A DNA stretch of 64,000 nt, taken from assembly GCA_944322925.1 (NCBI GenBank), contig CALUQM010000007.1:1-64000 (forward strand), in the 5' to 3' direction. The stretch comes from an uncultured Bacteroidales bacterium (GTDB taxonomy: Bacteria; Bacteroidota; Bacteroidia; Bacteroidales; UBA932). The translations under genes were made by a program, and so were the position numbers. This document shows, in pieces, positions 43,036 to 53,032 of this stretch; within the stretch, counting starts at the first letter, position 1, and every line of letters starts with the position of its first letter. The notes below the pieces were generated by a model that was not told where the DNA came from, searched no databases, and saw only the letters and a list, made by a program, of their open reading frames with translations.

Positions 43036-43604
43036 ATGGAAAATTCGCAGCCGCAGTATTGCTGGTTGTAGAAGCCGTGTTCTTTTATCAGGAAGTTCCT
43101 GCGTTCCTGCAGTCCGTCCTTGCGCCAGTTTTTGTCCCACCATGTCACATCGTCATAGAGGGAGGCGGCATATTCTCCTGCCGCGTTGATCTGGTCCAGA
43201 CTTTTCCATCGGGATGATGCAAGTGTGGTGGTAAGAACTCTGTAGCCGTGTTCGTGCGCATATCTTGCGGCAGACACGAGCCTTAGCCTGAAGCATTGCA
43301 GGCAGCGTTTCCCCCGTTCGGGTTCGTTTTCGAGTCCTTTGATTTCCTCGAGCCATTTGCCGTGGTCGTAGTCCGCATCCACAATTTCGAGTCCGAGAGA
43401 CGCGGCATATCTGGTACACTCCCTTTTGCGTATGAGATATTCTTCTTTCGGGTAAATGTTGGGATTGCAGTAATATATCACCGGAGTGACGCCGTTCTTC
43501 ATCAGGCATTCCACTATGGCCGACGAGCAGGGTGCGCAACAAGTATGGAGGAGAACGGTCCGTTCCCCTCCAGGCACTTGAAGTATCGTTTTGTCTTTTT
43601 TCAC
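43002..43604 (-). CDS. queH: epoxyqueuosine reductase QueH
   Basis: Last step of queuosine synthesis, reducing epoxyqueuosine in tRNA. 200 residues of the DUF208/QueH type. The cysteine clusters are HTCCAPCSS, CLQCFRLRL and QQYCGCEFS, giving the iron-sulfur and catalytic cysteines. It replaces QueG. Spaced 4 bp from ilvE; pathway partner tgt is 4 kb away. Confidence 0.93.
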   Translation of the reverse strand: MKKDKTILQVPGGERTVLLHTCCAPCSSAIVECLMKNGVTPVIYYCNPNIYPKEEYLIRKRECTRYAASLGLEIVDADYDHGKWLEEIKGLENEPERGKRCLQCFRLRLVSAARYAHEHGYRVLTTTLASSRWKSLDQINAAGEYAASLYDDVTWWDKNWRKDGLQERRNFLIKEHGFYNQQYCGCEFSIHDILSRKSAE

Positions 43605-43608
43605 CGGG

Positions 43609-44640
43609 CTATACGAACATGCACCACCCGAACGGATCTTCGATCTCTCCGTTCTGGATGCCGCGTATCATCTTGTACAGCTTGAGGCTCTTAGGGCCGC
43701 ATTCGTACTGCGAGCCGAAGTAATACGGAGTAACCTTTTCGGATTCCAGACCCGGTTTGTCATCTATGCGGTAGACAGGCGTGATGACTACGGCAGTGCC
43801 GCATTCTCCCACCTCTTCGAATGTCGAAAGTTCCTCTACCGGAATCTGGCGTCTTTCCACTGTCATTCCCAGTTCCCTGGCAACAGTCTCGAGAGACTTG
43901 TTCGTAATGGAAGGAAGGATGGAGTCCGATTTCGGAGTGATATATGAATTGCCCTTTATTGCAAAGAAGTTCGACGAGCCGAATTCATCGATGAACTGAT
44001 GGTGGAGCGGGTCGAGGTACAGCACGGCTTCATAGCCGAACTTGTGTGCAAGGTTGTAGGAATACAGGGATGCCGCATAGTTGCTTCCGAGCTTGAAACT
44101 GCCTGTCCCGTTGGGCGCAGCCCTGTCATAGTCCCTTGAAATCACCGTATAGGAAGGCTGGAGATTTCCTCCCGTATATGCGCCTACCGGGGCGCAGAGC
44201 ATCAGGAAGAGGCATTCGGTGGATGACTTTACGCCGAGCTGGGGATTGACTCCTATCAGCGTAGGTCTGAGATACATGGACGCCTGTGATTCGTATGGAG
44301 GCAGGAAATCGATGTTCTCCTTCACCACTCTGATGCACATTTCGATGAAGAGTTCGACTGAAGGGGCCGCGATTCCGATGAAGGCCGCGGATCTCTGGAG
44401 CCTTTTCGCATTTTCTTCAGGTCTGAAGAGTCTTACCTTGCCGTCGGCCCCGCGGAATGCCTTGAGACCTTCGAAGCATTCGATGCTGTAGTGGAGTGCT
44501 CCTGCGAATGCGTTGATACTGAGGTTGTCGTCAGTGTGGCTTTCTACAGGGCCCCATTGACCGTCTTTGTAGCTGCAGATCAGAATCGTGTTCGTCTTTC
44601 TGTAGCCGAAGCCGAGGTTAGTCCAATCCAAATTTGCCAT
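43609..44640 (-). CDS. ilvE: branched-chain amino acid aminotransferase
   Basis: PLP-dependent class IV aminotransferase of 343 residues, transferring amino groups to and from the branched 2-oxo acids. It shows GLKAFRGADGKVRLFRPEEN, YLRPTLIGVNPQLGV, then the PLP lysine region in TGSFKLGSNYAAS, with EFGSSNFFAI after it. It lies between ilvA upstream and queH downstream; the ilvA-ilvE order links threonine deamination with isoleucine synthesis. Confidence 0.94.
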   Translation of the reverse strand: MANLDWTNLGFGYRKTNTILICSYKDGQWGPVESHTDDNLSINAFAGALHYSIECFEGLKAFRGADGKVRLFRPEENAKRLQRSAAFIGIAAPSVELFIEMCIRVVKENIDFLPPYESQASMYLRPTLIGVNPQLGVKSSTECLFLMLCAPVGAYTGGNLQPSYTVISRDYDRAAPNGTGSFKLGSNYAASLYSYNLAHKFGYEAVLYLDPLHHQFIDEFGSSNFFAIKGNSYITPKSDSILPSITNKSLETVARELGMTVERRQIPVEELSTFEEVGECGTAVVITPVYRIDDKPGLESEKVTPYYFGSQYECGPKSLKLYKMIRGIQNGEIEDPFGWCMFV

Positions 44641-44697
44641 AGTTCGTATTATTTTGTCTGTTTTGCTTTTTCCGGTATGTTTCCAGGCGGAGACCTG

Positions 44698-45957
44698 TCA
44701 GATCAGGATTTCGAACAGCTTGTTGTTCTCGTTGATGTATTCGTATGCTATCTTGTTGGCATCCATCCTGTGTACGAGCGCCTCGAAGTCTTCCTTGCTT
44801 TCCACTTCTACTCCGATGAGCGCCGGCCCGTCTTCCTTGTTGGTTTTCTTGATATACTGGAAAAGTACAAGGTCGTCCTTGGGACCGAGATTGTCTCTGA
44901 TGAATGAGAGGAATGCTCCGGAACGTTGAGGGAAACTGACGATGAAATAATGTTTGAGACCTTCGTAAAGCATCGATTTTTCACGTATCTCTTCCGTCCT
45001 GGTAATGTCGTTGTTGCTCCCGCTTATGATGCACCCGACTCTTTTCCCCTTGACCTTGTCGGCATAGAATCTCAGAGCCGCCACAGAAAGCGCACCTGCC
45101 GGTTCAACGACGATGGCGCTCTTGTTGTACATGTCGATGATGCTTGTGCATACTGCGCCTTCAGGTACTACCACGATGTCGTCGAGGACTTTCCTGCATA
45201 TTTCGTAGGTCAGTTCTCCGGCTTTCTTTACCGCCGCCCCGTCTACGAACTTGTCGATGTTTTCGAGTTCCACTATTTCCCCTTTTTCCAGTGCGGTCTT
45301 CATGCAGGGTGCGCCGGCAGGCTCCACTCCGATGATCTTCGTCTGCGGTGAAGCGAATTTCATATATGCGCCTACCCCCGATGCAAGTCCGCCACCGCCG
45401 ATAGGTATGAACAGGTAGTCGAGCGGCTTTTTCATCTGCTTTTCTATTTCGAGGCCGATTGTCGCCTGGCCTTCGATGATTTTCCTGTCATCGAAAGGGG
45501 GAATGAATGTCTTTCCGGATTTCTCGGCATATTCAATGGCTTCCTTGTTGGCGGCATCGAAAGTGTCTCCGGTAAGCACTATGTCGATATATTCCTTGCC
45601 GAACATCCTTACCTGTTCGATTTTCTGCCGGGGAGTAGTCGTAGGCATGTATATCGAACCCATTATGTGCAGTTTGTTGCAGGAAAAAGCCACGCCCTGG
45701 GCATGGTTGCCTGCACTTGCACACACTATTCCGTATTTCAGAGCCTCGGGAGGGATCGTACGAATCTTGTTGTATGCTCCGCGTATCTTGTAGGATCTGA
45801 CTATCTGGAGGTCTTCTCTTTTGAGATAGACTTCGGCATCGTATGTTTCGGAAAGATTCTGGTTGAGAAGCATCGGCGTCGGTTCGATGATTTCATCGAG
45901 TATTTTCGATGCTGTGACGACAGCTTCTACGGTAGGGAGGTATTCTGTTTCGGTCAT
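44698..45957 (-). CDS. ilvA: threonine ammonia-lyase
   Basis: PLP enzyme of 419 residues making 2-oxobutanoate, the entry to isoleucine. The PLP lysine lies in SYKIRGAYN, the phosphate loop in SAGNHAQGVA, and the tetraglycine-like GGGGLASG further on. A C-terminal ACT-like regulatory domain of about 90 residues follows (LKHYFIVSFPQRSGAF). Shorter than E. coli IlvA (514) because there is one ACT-like domain, as in many Bacteroidetes. Its -7 box is at 45980. Confidence 0.94.
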   Translation of the reverse strand: MTETEYLPTVEAVVTASKILDEIIEPTPMLLNQNLSETYDAEVYLKREDLQIVRSYKIRGAYNKIRTIPPEALKYGIVCASAGNHAQGVAFSCNKLHIMGSIYMPTTTPRQKIEQVRMFGKEYIDIVLTGDTFDAANKEAIEYAEKSGKTFIPPFDDRKIIEGQATIGLEIEKQMKKPLDYLFIPIGGGGLASGVGAYMKFASPQTKIIGVEPAGAPCMKTALEKGEIVELENIDKFVDGAAVKKAGELTYEICRKVLDDIVVVPEGAVCTSIIDMYNKSAIVVEPAGALSVAALRFYADKVKGKRVGCIISGSNNDITRTEEIREKSMLYEGLKHYFIVSFPQRSGAFLSFIRDNLGPKDDLVLFQYIKKTNKEDGPALIGVEVESKEDFEALVHRMDANKIAYEYINENNKLFEILI

Positions 45958-45979
45958 GTTTTCGTTGTATATATTCCTG

Positions 45980-45987
45980 CAAAGTTA
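45980..45987 (-). promoter_or_regulatory. -7 box for ilvA
   Basis: TAACTTTG on the minus strand, 23 bp before the ATG at 45957, in the short gap after thiN. Confidence 0.5.
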
Positions 45988-46018
45988 GGAAAAATCTTCA
46001 TACAGTGTAACCGTATGC

Positions 46019-46675
46019 TCAATCCATTATTACAAGGGCAACCGACTTGTGGCTGAACGTGAGCCTTACAGTATCTTCATCGGCACGGTTCAGCGTGGCT
46101 TTCCACCAGTTGTCGAAGATTACGTCATCAGTAGGCCAGTGCAGTCCTTCCGATTTGATTCTGAGGCTGTTGTCCGGAGAGAAAAGCGAGAATTTCCTGC
46201 CTTCTCCGCACTTGATTTCGCAGCTGTCGGTCAATGCAAAAGCAGTGGAATAGTCGGATACCATTTCGATGTGCGGGCTGTCACCGTATTTCCTCGCGTA
46301 TTCCATAAGCAGGGAAAGATTGCCTATCGTATGGTCTTCGCGTTCCCCGGTGCCGCCGAGTATGTATATCGTGGAAACATCGGCGAAATGGCTGATGACA
46401 TGGTTCACCGCCTTTGTCTGGTCGTTGTTTTCCTGTTCTGTCTCCCTGATTATTCTGTCTTCGTATTTCCTTATCATTGCAGGACTGAGAGAATCGAGAT
46501 CTCCTATTACTGCATCTGGCTCTCTCCTGCGGCCGAATACGGCTTCCATGTTTCTCAAATATTTTGTCAGGGCCCCGTCGCAGCAGATTATGTAATCGGA
46601 ATTTTTCAGCAGATACCGCGGATATTCCTTGCGCGGGAATCTGCCGTTGTCTATTATCGCAGCTGTCTTGTACAT
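46019..46675 (-). CDS. thiN: thiamine pyrophosphokinase
   Basis: Makes thiamine diphosphate from thiamine and ATP. 218 residues with IICCDGALTKYL, VIGDLDSLS (metal-binding Asp pair), QENNDQTKAVNHV and GGTGEREDHTIGNL, all TPK catalytic-domain signatures. It starts 8 bp after the LptF-FMT fusion gene, so probably in the alaS-led transcript. No TPP riboswitch was seen upstream. Confidence 0.93.
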   Translation of the reverse strand: MYKTAAIIDNGRFPRKEYPRYLLKNSDYIICCDGALTKYLRNMEAVFGRRREPDAVIGDLDSLSPAMIRKYEDRIIRETEQENNDQTKAVNHVISHFADVSTIYILGGTGEREDHTIGNLSLLMEYARKYGDSPHIEMVSDYSTAFALTDSCEIKCGEGRKFSLFSPDNSLRIKSEGLHWPTDDVIFDNWWKATLNRADEDTVRLTFSHKSVALVIMD

Positions 46676-46682
46676 TTCGGTT

Positions 46683-49175
46683 TTATTGATTGTCCTTTAT
46701 GGATGCCCAGTATCTGTCCAGCACTTGGGATGATGTCCCTGCCGATAACGACCAGAACTCCGGTTCTCTGAATCCAGCCAGGAAGGCCTTTATGTCCATT
46801 CTCTTCTTGCCCGCGAGCTGTATGTCGGTGAGAGACAATACTCCGTCGGCCGCAGTTATGGCGAAAATATCATGACCGTTGGAAAGGATTGTTCCTGCAG
46901 GGGCTGTTTCCTGTATTCCTGACCTGGCTTTCAGGACATCAACTGTCCGGCTGTCGAGTTTCTCGGCAGCAAAAATCTTCAGCTGCACCGTATTGCCGTC
47001 CTTTATCAGTTCAGTATATGCTGCAGGATACGGGCTGAGTCCGCGGATCAGGTTCATGATTTCCTTTACGGGGCGGTTCCAGTCTATGTGGCAGAGCTCG
47101 CGGTTCAGTTTCGGAGCCGGTTTAAGCACTTCAGATCCCTGGATAAAGCTTTTCTGCAGTCTGAGTTCGACCTTGTTGTCCATTATGGCGTCTACGGTGT
47201 CGACGACAGTCTTTGCACCGATTGCCATCAGCTTGTCGTGGACCGTGCCGGCCGTATCAGTGTCTTCGATACGGCATTGCTCCCTGAAAATGATGTGGCC
47301 GGTGTCCATACCTTCATTGATCATGAAAGTCGTGACTCCGGTAAAGTGCTCTCCGTTGATTACGGCCCAGTTGATCGGGGCGGCACCGCGGTATTGCGGC
47401 AGAAGGGCCGCATGCAGGTTGAACGTTCCGGAATCCGGCATGCTCCATACCTCTTTCGGCAGCATTCTGAATGCCACCACCACGAAAAGGTCCGCCTTCC
47501 ATGATTTCAGATTTTCGAGGAATCCTGAATCCTTGAGCGAGACAGGCTGGAGAACAGGCAGATTATGAGCCGAAGCGTATTTCTTTACGGGACTTTCATT
47601 GACTTTGAGACCTCTTCCGCTTGCCTTGTCAGCGACAGTTACGACTCCGACTACATTGTATCCTTTCGAAACAAGGGCATCGAGGGAAGCTACGGCAAAT
47701 TCAGGGGTGCCCATGAATACGATGCGCATCTTTTTCATTCTTCCGAACAGTTTATTCTTGATATTCTTGAACAGCCTGCCTGCCTTTTCCGTATCTATCA
47801 GGGATTTGTCGTTAATGGCATTCCAGGTGAAAAGCAGGCCGAGGGGCAGGAGTACGGCCGACGAAATGAATACTCCGACGAAGGCCGATACGGCCCCGTC
47901 CTTTGCCAGTTTGCTTCCGGTAATGTCTATGACCCAGTACAATACGAAGAACAGGACTGCTATTATGGCCGGAGTGCCGAGCCCACCCTTCCTGATAAGC
48001 GCACCCAGAGGGGCCCCTATAAAGAAAAATATGAAGCAGGCCAGGGAAAGGGCGAACTTTTTGAGAATCTCGACATCGATTCTTCGGAGAGTGTAGGCGT
48101 TGTAGAATCTTTCACGGGCGTAAGTAGTCAGTTCTCCGATAGTTTCGTTGACTCTGGCCTTGGCGCTTTCCTCCGCCCGGATCAGCTTCTCGATATCTTC
48201 CCATTCTCCGAACCCTTCGTAATCGAAAGTCTGTTCCAACCTTTTATTCGTACTGTTCGTAGTGTCGAGCTGCGAGTGGTACCTCAGGGTGCCGCTGCTG
48301 TAAAATCTTTTCAGGTTGTCCGTCTTGGCTTCGAGGTCTACGGCTCCGAGAGAGTCTTCATGGTGGTTGAGCTGTTTCAGATTCATTGTCCTTACTTCAT
48401 CGCTGAACCTCGTTTCGTCGGATTTCTTGAAGGCATAGTTTTCGAGCGGGATGACCATTTCCTGCCTGTCGAATTCGATTTTCTGAAGCTGGAGCGTGGT
48501 ATCCCTGTATTTCCGGGTATTCGTTTCCTCGTAATTCGCCCCGTTGAACAGGACGAATGTCAGATATGTCTTGTCTTCCGACATTTTCATCATGGCAGAG
48601 TCCGCAAGAGTGAGGCTTGTATTTCCCTTCTTGCCGGTATGGTTGTAGACCATGACCCCGTGCATCATGTCGGTTTCCTTGTCCCTGTCGTCTACCCGGA
48701 GGATGTAGCCGTCTATTCCGTCATAGAATGTGTCGGTAGGGATCTTTATCTCTTCCTTTGTCTTTCCTATGTCGTCCCTGAGGGTGAATATCTTGTTGTA
48801 GGCTACCGGTATGAGTTCATTGGAGGCGAAAAACGCCCCGATGCTGATTATGGCCGAAACTATGATCAGCGGCAGAAGTACGCGGCTGAGGGAAATCCCT
48901 GCGGCCTTTATCGCGAGAAGTTCGTTGTTCTCTCCGAGATTCCCGAGAGTCATCACCGAAGAAAGCAGCGTGGCAAGAGGCAGGGACAGCGGTATGAGTG
49001 TCGCGCTGCCCCAACCGAGAAACTCCAGGATCACCTTGAGACTCAGTCCTTTCCCTACAAGTTCGTCGATGTAGAGCCAGAGGAACTGCATCATGAGGAT
49101 GAATATGACGATCAGAAGGATCGCGAAAAACGGTCCAACGAAAGATCCCAATATGAACCTGTCGAGTCTTTTCAT
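46683..49175 (-). CDS. in-frame fusion of LptF-type permease and methionyl-tRNA formyltransferase
   Basis: One open frame of 830 codons. Residues 1 to about 479 are a full LptF/YjgP permease: six membrane segments in two groups around a periplasmic domain, with LGNLGENNELLAIKAAGIS and IFFFIGAPLGALIRKGG. Residues about 480-830 are a full methionyl-tRNA formyltransferase: MRIVFMGTPEFAV, HAALLPQYRGAAPINWA with the HxSLLP-type motif, and MDTGHI. The join NKLFGRMKKMRIVF has no stop, and the natural FMT start codon (ATG 47738 or 47729) is kept, so reinitiation could still give free FMT. It begins at the base next to the alaS stop. Confidence 0.9.
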   Translation of the reverse strand: MKRLDRFILGSFVGPFFAILLIVIFILMMQFLWLYIDELVGKGLSLKVILEFLGWGSATLIPLSLPLATLLSSVMTLGNLGENNELLAIKAAGISLSRVLLPLIIVSAIISIGAFFASNELIPVAYNKIFTLRDDIGKTKEEIKIPTDTFYDGIDGYILRVDDRDKETDMMHGVMVYNHTGKKGNTSLTLADSAMMKMSEDKTYLTFVLFNGANYEETNTRKYRDTTLQLQKIEFDRQEMVIPLENYAFKKSDETRFSDEVRTMNLKQLNHHEDSLGAVDLEAKTDNLKRFYSSGTLRYHSQLDTTNSTNKRLEQTFDYEGFGEWEDIEKLIRAEESAKARVNETIGELTTYARERFYNAYTLRRIDVEILKKFALSLACFIFFFIGAPLGALIRKGGLGTPAIIAVLFFVLYWVIDITGSKLAKDGAVSAFVGVFISSAVLLPLGLLFTWNAINDKSLIDTEKAGRLFKNIKNKLFGRMKKMRIVFMGTPEFAVASLDALVSKGYNVVGVVTVADKASGRGLKVNESPVKKYASAHNLPVLQPVSLKDSGFLENLKSWKADLFVVVAFRMLPKEVWSMPDSGTFNLHAALLPQYRGAAPINWAVINGEHFTGVTTFMINEGMDTGHIIFREQCRIEDTDTAGTVHDKLMAIGAKTVVDTVDAIMDNKVELRLQKSFIQGSEVLKPAPKLNRELCHIDWNRPVKEIMNLIRGLSPYPAAYTELIKDGNTVQLKIFAAEKLDSRTVDVLKARSGIQETAPAGTILSNGHDIFAITAADGVLSLTDIQLAGKKRMDIKAFLAGFREPEFWSLSAGTSSQVLDRYWASIKDNQ

Positions 49176-51800
49176 CTACTGTGCCTGTCCGACTGCTAAT
49201 TTAAGCATTATTTCCATAGCTTCAGCCAGTCCGGCGGTATCCTTTCCTCCTGCAGTCGCCAGTCCCGGCTGGCCTCCTCCTCCTCCGAGGATGGCTTTGG
49301 CTGCTTCCTTGATATCCTTGCCAGCGTTGCGGCCGGAAGCGACAAGATCCTGGGAATACATTATCATGAGCTGAGGCTTTCCGGAATATTCGTAGGCTCC
49401 GAGCAGGGCTGTGTTCTCTGTTTCCTTCTGAAGCATGAAAGCCACATTCTTGAGCATGGCCGGATCGACAGGCATGCTCACCTTGACTACCTTGATGCCG
49501 CCTATCAGCTCCGCTTTTCCTTCCAGGCTTTCCTTCATGGCTGCAGCCTTGTCTTTGGCTACCTTTTCCATTTCCTTGCGGAAGGAATCGTTTTCGTCGA
49601 TAAGTTTCTTTATGGCGCCTGCAAGATCAGGTACATTGTTGAAGAATGCCCGTGCTACGCGGAGAGTGTTTTCCATCGAATCGACGATGTTTTCAGCGTT
49701 GAGTCCGGTGGTTGCCTCTATTCTTCTGACTCCGGCGGCAATTGCGGATTCGGAAATGATCTTGAAAAATCCTATCTGTCCGGTTGCCTTTGCATGCGTA
49801 CCGCCGCAGAGCTCGACCGAGTCCCCGAACCGTACGACTCTTACCCTGTCCCCGTATTTTTCGCCGAACAGAGCCATGGCTCCCATTGCCGTCGCTTCAT
49901 CCATGGTGGCGTTCCTGTTTTCGCACAGAGGGGAGTTGAGCCTGATCAGGGCGTTTACCCTTCTTTCCACTTCATCTATCTGCTCGTCGGAAAGTTTTTC
50001 GAAGTGCGAAAAGTCGAATCTGAAATAATTGTCGCAGACAAATGAACCTTTCTGCTCGACGTGGGTTCCGAGAATTTCGCGAAGCGCCTTGTGAAGCAGA
50101 TGGGTGGCCGTGTGGTTGTTGGTGATGCCGAGCCTCCTTTCGGCATCTACCGTAAGACGGAATGCTCCGGAGCAGTCTTCAGGAATGCTCTCTGCGATGT
50201 GTATGGTAAGATTGTTCTCCTTTATCGTGTTGAGTATCCGGATTTTCTGTCCCGACGATGTCTCGATGTAGCCGGTATCTCCTACCTGTCCTCCCATTTC
50301 GGCATAGAACGGAGTCTTGTCGAAAACCAGCTGGTACATTGTCTTGTTCTTGGCCTTGACCGTGCGGTGCCTTGTCAGTACGGCGTCATCGACCGAAGTC
50401 ATGTCGTAGCCGAGGAACTGCACGTTGTCGCAGTGCTGGAACTCTACCCAGTCTCCGGATTCTATGGCAGTGGCGTTTCTTGCACGCTCCTTCTGTTTCT
50501 GCAATTCCTTTTCGAAACCTTCGAGATCGATCCTGAAACCTCTTTCCGAAGCAATCAGCTCGCTAAGGTCGATCGGGAAACCGAATGTGTCATAAAGGAT
50601 GAATGCGTCTTCTCCCTTTATGGTCATCGTGTCCTTCGACTTCTCCATGATGTTCTCTATGAGCCTGATGCCTCTGTCGAGCGTGCGGAGGAAAGCCATT
50701 TCCTCTTCCCTGATCACCTTTTCGATAAGGTCCTGCTGTGCCGGAAGTTCAGGATAGAATTCTCCCATGTCGTCCACCAGCTGGCCTACAAGCCTGCAGA
50801 GGAAAGGTTCGTTGAAGCCGAGGAAGGTATAACCGTATCTTACCGCCCTTCTGAGAATACGCCTGATGACATATCCGGCCTTTACGTTCGACGGAAGCTG
50901 ACCGTCCGCGATCGAGAAGCTGATTGCCCTGATGTGGTCGGCAATGACCCTCATGGCGACCTCGGTTTTCTCGGATTCGTGGTATCCGTGGCCTGACAGT
51001 TCTTCGATACGCGCTATCATTCCGGTGAACACGTCGGTGTCGTAATTGCTCGTTTTGCCCTGCAGCGTCATGCAGAGTCTTTCGAAGCCCATTCCGGTAT
51101 CCACGTTCTTGTTTGGAAGAAGCTCGAGTTCTCCGCTTGCCTTGCGGTTGAACTGCATGAAGACCAGGTTCCATATTTCGATGACGAGGTGATGCCCCTT
51201 GTTTACAAGTTCGCGTCCAGGCAGGGCTTTCCTTTCATCATCGGGCCTGAGGTCGACATGGATTTCGCTGCAAGGTCCGCAAGGTCCCGTGTCTCCCATT
51301 TCCCAGAAATTGTCGTGTTTGTTCCCGAGCAGGATCCTGTCTTCCGGAAGATGTTTTTTCCATTCTTCGAGCGCTTCCCTGTCCATCTCGGTCCCGTCGG
51401 AGGCGTCGCCTTCGAAAACGGTGGCGTAAAGCCTGTCCTTGTCTATTCCGTAGACTTCCGTAAGGAGCTCCCATGCCCATGAAATCGCTTCGGACTTGAA
51501 ATAGTCCCCGAAACTCCAGTTCCCGAGCATTTCGAACATCGTATGGTGGTATGAGTCATGGCCCACTTCTTCGAGGTCGTTGTGCTTTCCGCTGACTCTC
51601 AGACATTTCTGGCTGTCGGTGACTCTCTTGTACTTGGGCGCGCTGTTTCCCAGGAACCAGTCTTTAAACTGATTCATCCCCGCATTGGTGAACATGAGAG
51701 TCGGGTCGTTCTTGACGACCATCGGCGCTGAAGGCACGATAGTATGTCCTTTGGATGCAAAGAAATCCAAAAAGGCTTTTCTGATTTCTTTAGAAGTCAT
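49176..51800 (-). CDS. alaS: alanine-tRNA ligase
   Basis: Class II aminoacyl-tRNA synthetase of 874 residues: N-terminal catalytic domain ([24 protein letters not shown]), tRNA-recognition part, editing domain with [13 protein letters not shown] and [10 protein letters not shown] (metal-binding His and Cys), then a C-terminal DHHA1 domain with [14 protein letters not shown]. Standard length. Promoter at 51827-51858. First gene of the minus-strand series alaS, lptF-fmt, thiN. Confidence 0.98.
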   Translation of the reverse strand: MTSKEIRKAFLDFFASKGHTIVPSAPMVVKNDPTLMFTNAGMNQFKDWFLGNSAPKYKRVTDSQKCLRVSGKHNDLEEVGHDSYHHTMFEMLGNWSFGDYFKSEAISWAWELLTEVYGIDKDRLYATVFEGDASDGTEMDREALEEWKKHLPEDRILLGNKHDNFWEMGDTGPCGPCSEIHVDLRPDDERKALPGRELVNKGHHLVIEIWNLVFMQFNRKASGELELLPNKNVDTGMGFERLCMTLQGKTSNYDTDVFTGMIARIEELSGHGYHESEKTEVAMRVIADHIRAISFSIADGQLPSNVKAGYVIRRILRRAVRYGYTFLGFNEPFLCRLVGQLVDDMGEFYPELPAQQDLIEKVIREEEMAFLRTLDRGIRLIENIMEKSKDTMTIKGEDAFILYDTFGFPIDLSELIASERGFRIDLEGFEKELQKQKERARNATAIESGDWVEFQHCDNVQFLGYDMTSVDDAVLTRHRTVKAKNKTMYQLVFDKTPFYAEMGGQVGDTGYIETSSGQKIRILNTIKENNLTIHIAESIPEDCSGAFRLTVDAERRLGITNNHTATHLLHKALREILGTHVEQKGSFVCDNYFRFDFSHFEKLSDEQIDEVERRVNALIRLNSPLCENRNATMDEATAMGAMALFGEKYGDRVRVVRFGDSVELCGGTHAKATGQIGFFKIISESAIAAGVRRIEATTGLNAENIVDSMENTLRVARAFFNNVPDLAGAIKKLIDENDSFRKEMEKVAKDKAAAMKESLEGKAELIGGIKVVKVSMPVDPAMLKNVAFMLQKETENTALLGAYEYSGKPQLMIMYSQDLVASGRNAGKDIKEAAKAILGGGGGQPGLATAGGKDTAGLAEAMEIMLKLAVGQAQ

Positions 51801-51826
51801 ATTTGTATCAAATTCAAAATATCCCG

Positions 51827-51858
51827 CAAAATTAGCAATTTTTTTTGTTTATCCGCAA
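51827..51858 (-). promoter_or_regulatory. Bacteroidetes-type promoter for alaS
   Basis: On the minus strand TTG (51856-51858), 21 bp, TAATTTTG (51827-51834). Leader about 20 nt. Confidence 0.6.
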
Positions 51859-52011
51859 AAATACACCTTGCTTGTACAGGCCGTGAATGTTCTTAAATGT
51901 TCGGGCCTCTCACGGGCGGCCGTCCGAACTTTCACGACCTGCATTATTTCCGGGAATAATGCGGACATGCATTATTTTTTGTTCTTTATATAAAATATTT
52001 GTGAAAATTTG

Positions 52012-52019
52012 TATATTTG
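52012..52019 (+). promoter_or_regulatory. -7 box for the M23 peptidase pair
   Basis: TATATTTG ends 6 bp before ATG 52026, so transcription would begin at or next to the start codon (leaderless or nearly so). Confidence 0.5.
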
Positions 52020-52025
52020 CGTGTT

Positions 52026-53015
52026 ATGCCGAAATATATATTCAATAAAGAGACCCTCAGCTATGAGGAATATACCCGTTCCGGGAAACTGAAAATAGCA
52101 AAAGGTATCCTGCTTTTTGCAGGAAGCGTGGCAGTAGCGGTACTGTATATCTGGATTTACACTTCCGTTCTGGGCTATGACCTGCCGAAAACGGCTCTTC
52201 TGAAAAAGACGAACGACAGGCTCAATTCTCGTCTCGAACTCCTGAACAGGGAGCTGGATGCCGATGCCGGATATCTTGCCTCCCTTCAGGAACGTGACAA
52301 CGGGATTTACCGGTCCGTGTTCGGCATGTCGGAAATTCCGCCGGAAGTCAGGAATGCCGGTTTCGGAGGTGTTGACAGATATGCCTACCTTGAAGCCATA
52401 GACAGGACAGGGCTTCTGAAGCGTACGGAGGTACGTATCGATGTTCTTACCAAGAAGGCATACGTCCAGACAAATTCTTTCGATGAAATAGAATCCGTAG
52501 CCAAGAAGGCCAGCGAAATGGCTGTCTGCATACCGTCGGTTCCGCCTATCAATCCCGACAAGGATACTTACCGCCTGTCGAGTTCGTTCGGCTACAGATC
52601 CGATCCTTTTACGGGCAGGACCAAAAGGCACACCGGAATGGATTTCGCCTGCAAGATCGGCAATGAAGTCCATGCCACGGCGAACGGCACGGTCGAAACC
52701 GTAAGATCGGATTCCTACGGATACGGAAAGTATGTCATAATCGACCACGGTTTCGGTTACAAGACAAGGTACGCCCACCTGTCGAGAATCGACGTCAAGG
52801 TAGGCGACAAGGTTACAAGAGGCACTCCGATAGCCTTGTCGGGCAATTCCGGCCGTTCGTCAGGTCCTCATCTCCACTATGAGGTGATTTATAAGGACAA
52901 TTATGTCAACCCGCTGAATTTCATGGATCTGAATATGTCCGTCAGCGAATATTCCCAGCTTGTAGGCAAGGCTGCCGCTCCTTCTTCCTCCGATGCCGTG
53001 AATAATCCAGCCTGA
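52026..53015 (+). CDS. M23 family metallopeptidase (first of a pair)
   Basis: Membrane-anchored peptidoglycan peptidase of about 329 residues. One N-terminal membrane segment (ILLFAGSVAVAVLYIWIY), a coiled-coil-like periplasmic part, then the LytM domain with zinc residues in HTGMDF and HLHYEV. It cuts peptide cross-links or regulates amidases. ATG 52026 is chosen over TTG 52017, which lies in the -7 box. The next gene, a paralogue, starts 17 bp later. Confidence 0.9.
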   Translation: MPKYIFNKETLSYEEYTRSGKLKIAKGILLFAGSVAVAVLYIWIYTSVLGYDLPKTALLKKTNDRLNSRLELLNRELDADAGYLASLQERDNGIYRSVFGMSEIPPEVRNAGFGGVDRYAYLEAIDRTGLLKRTEVRIDVLTKKAYVQTNSFDEIESVAKKASEMAVCIPSVPPINPDKDTYRLSSSFGYRSDPFTGRTKRHTGMDFACKIGNEVHATANGTVETVRSDSYGYGKYVIIDHGFGYKTRYAHLSRIDVKVGDKVTRGTPIALSGNSGRSSGPHLHYEVIYKDNYVNPLNFMDLNMSVSEYSQLVGKAAAPSSSDAVNNPA

Positions 53016-53032
53016 TTCCGGGCTTTTCTGCA

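Noticed and set aside
46676-46760. TPP riboswitch before thiN
   Set aside because: The gap to the upstream gene is 7 bp and no THI-box sequence was seen nearby.
47565-49199. A 544-codon plus-strand open frame
   Set aside because: It is antisense to the LptF-FMT fusion; the translation is low-complexity and has no recognisable motif.
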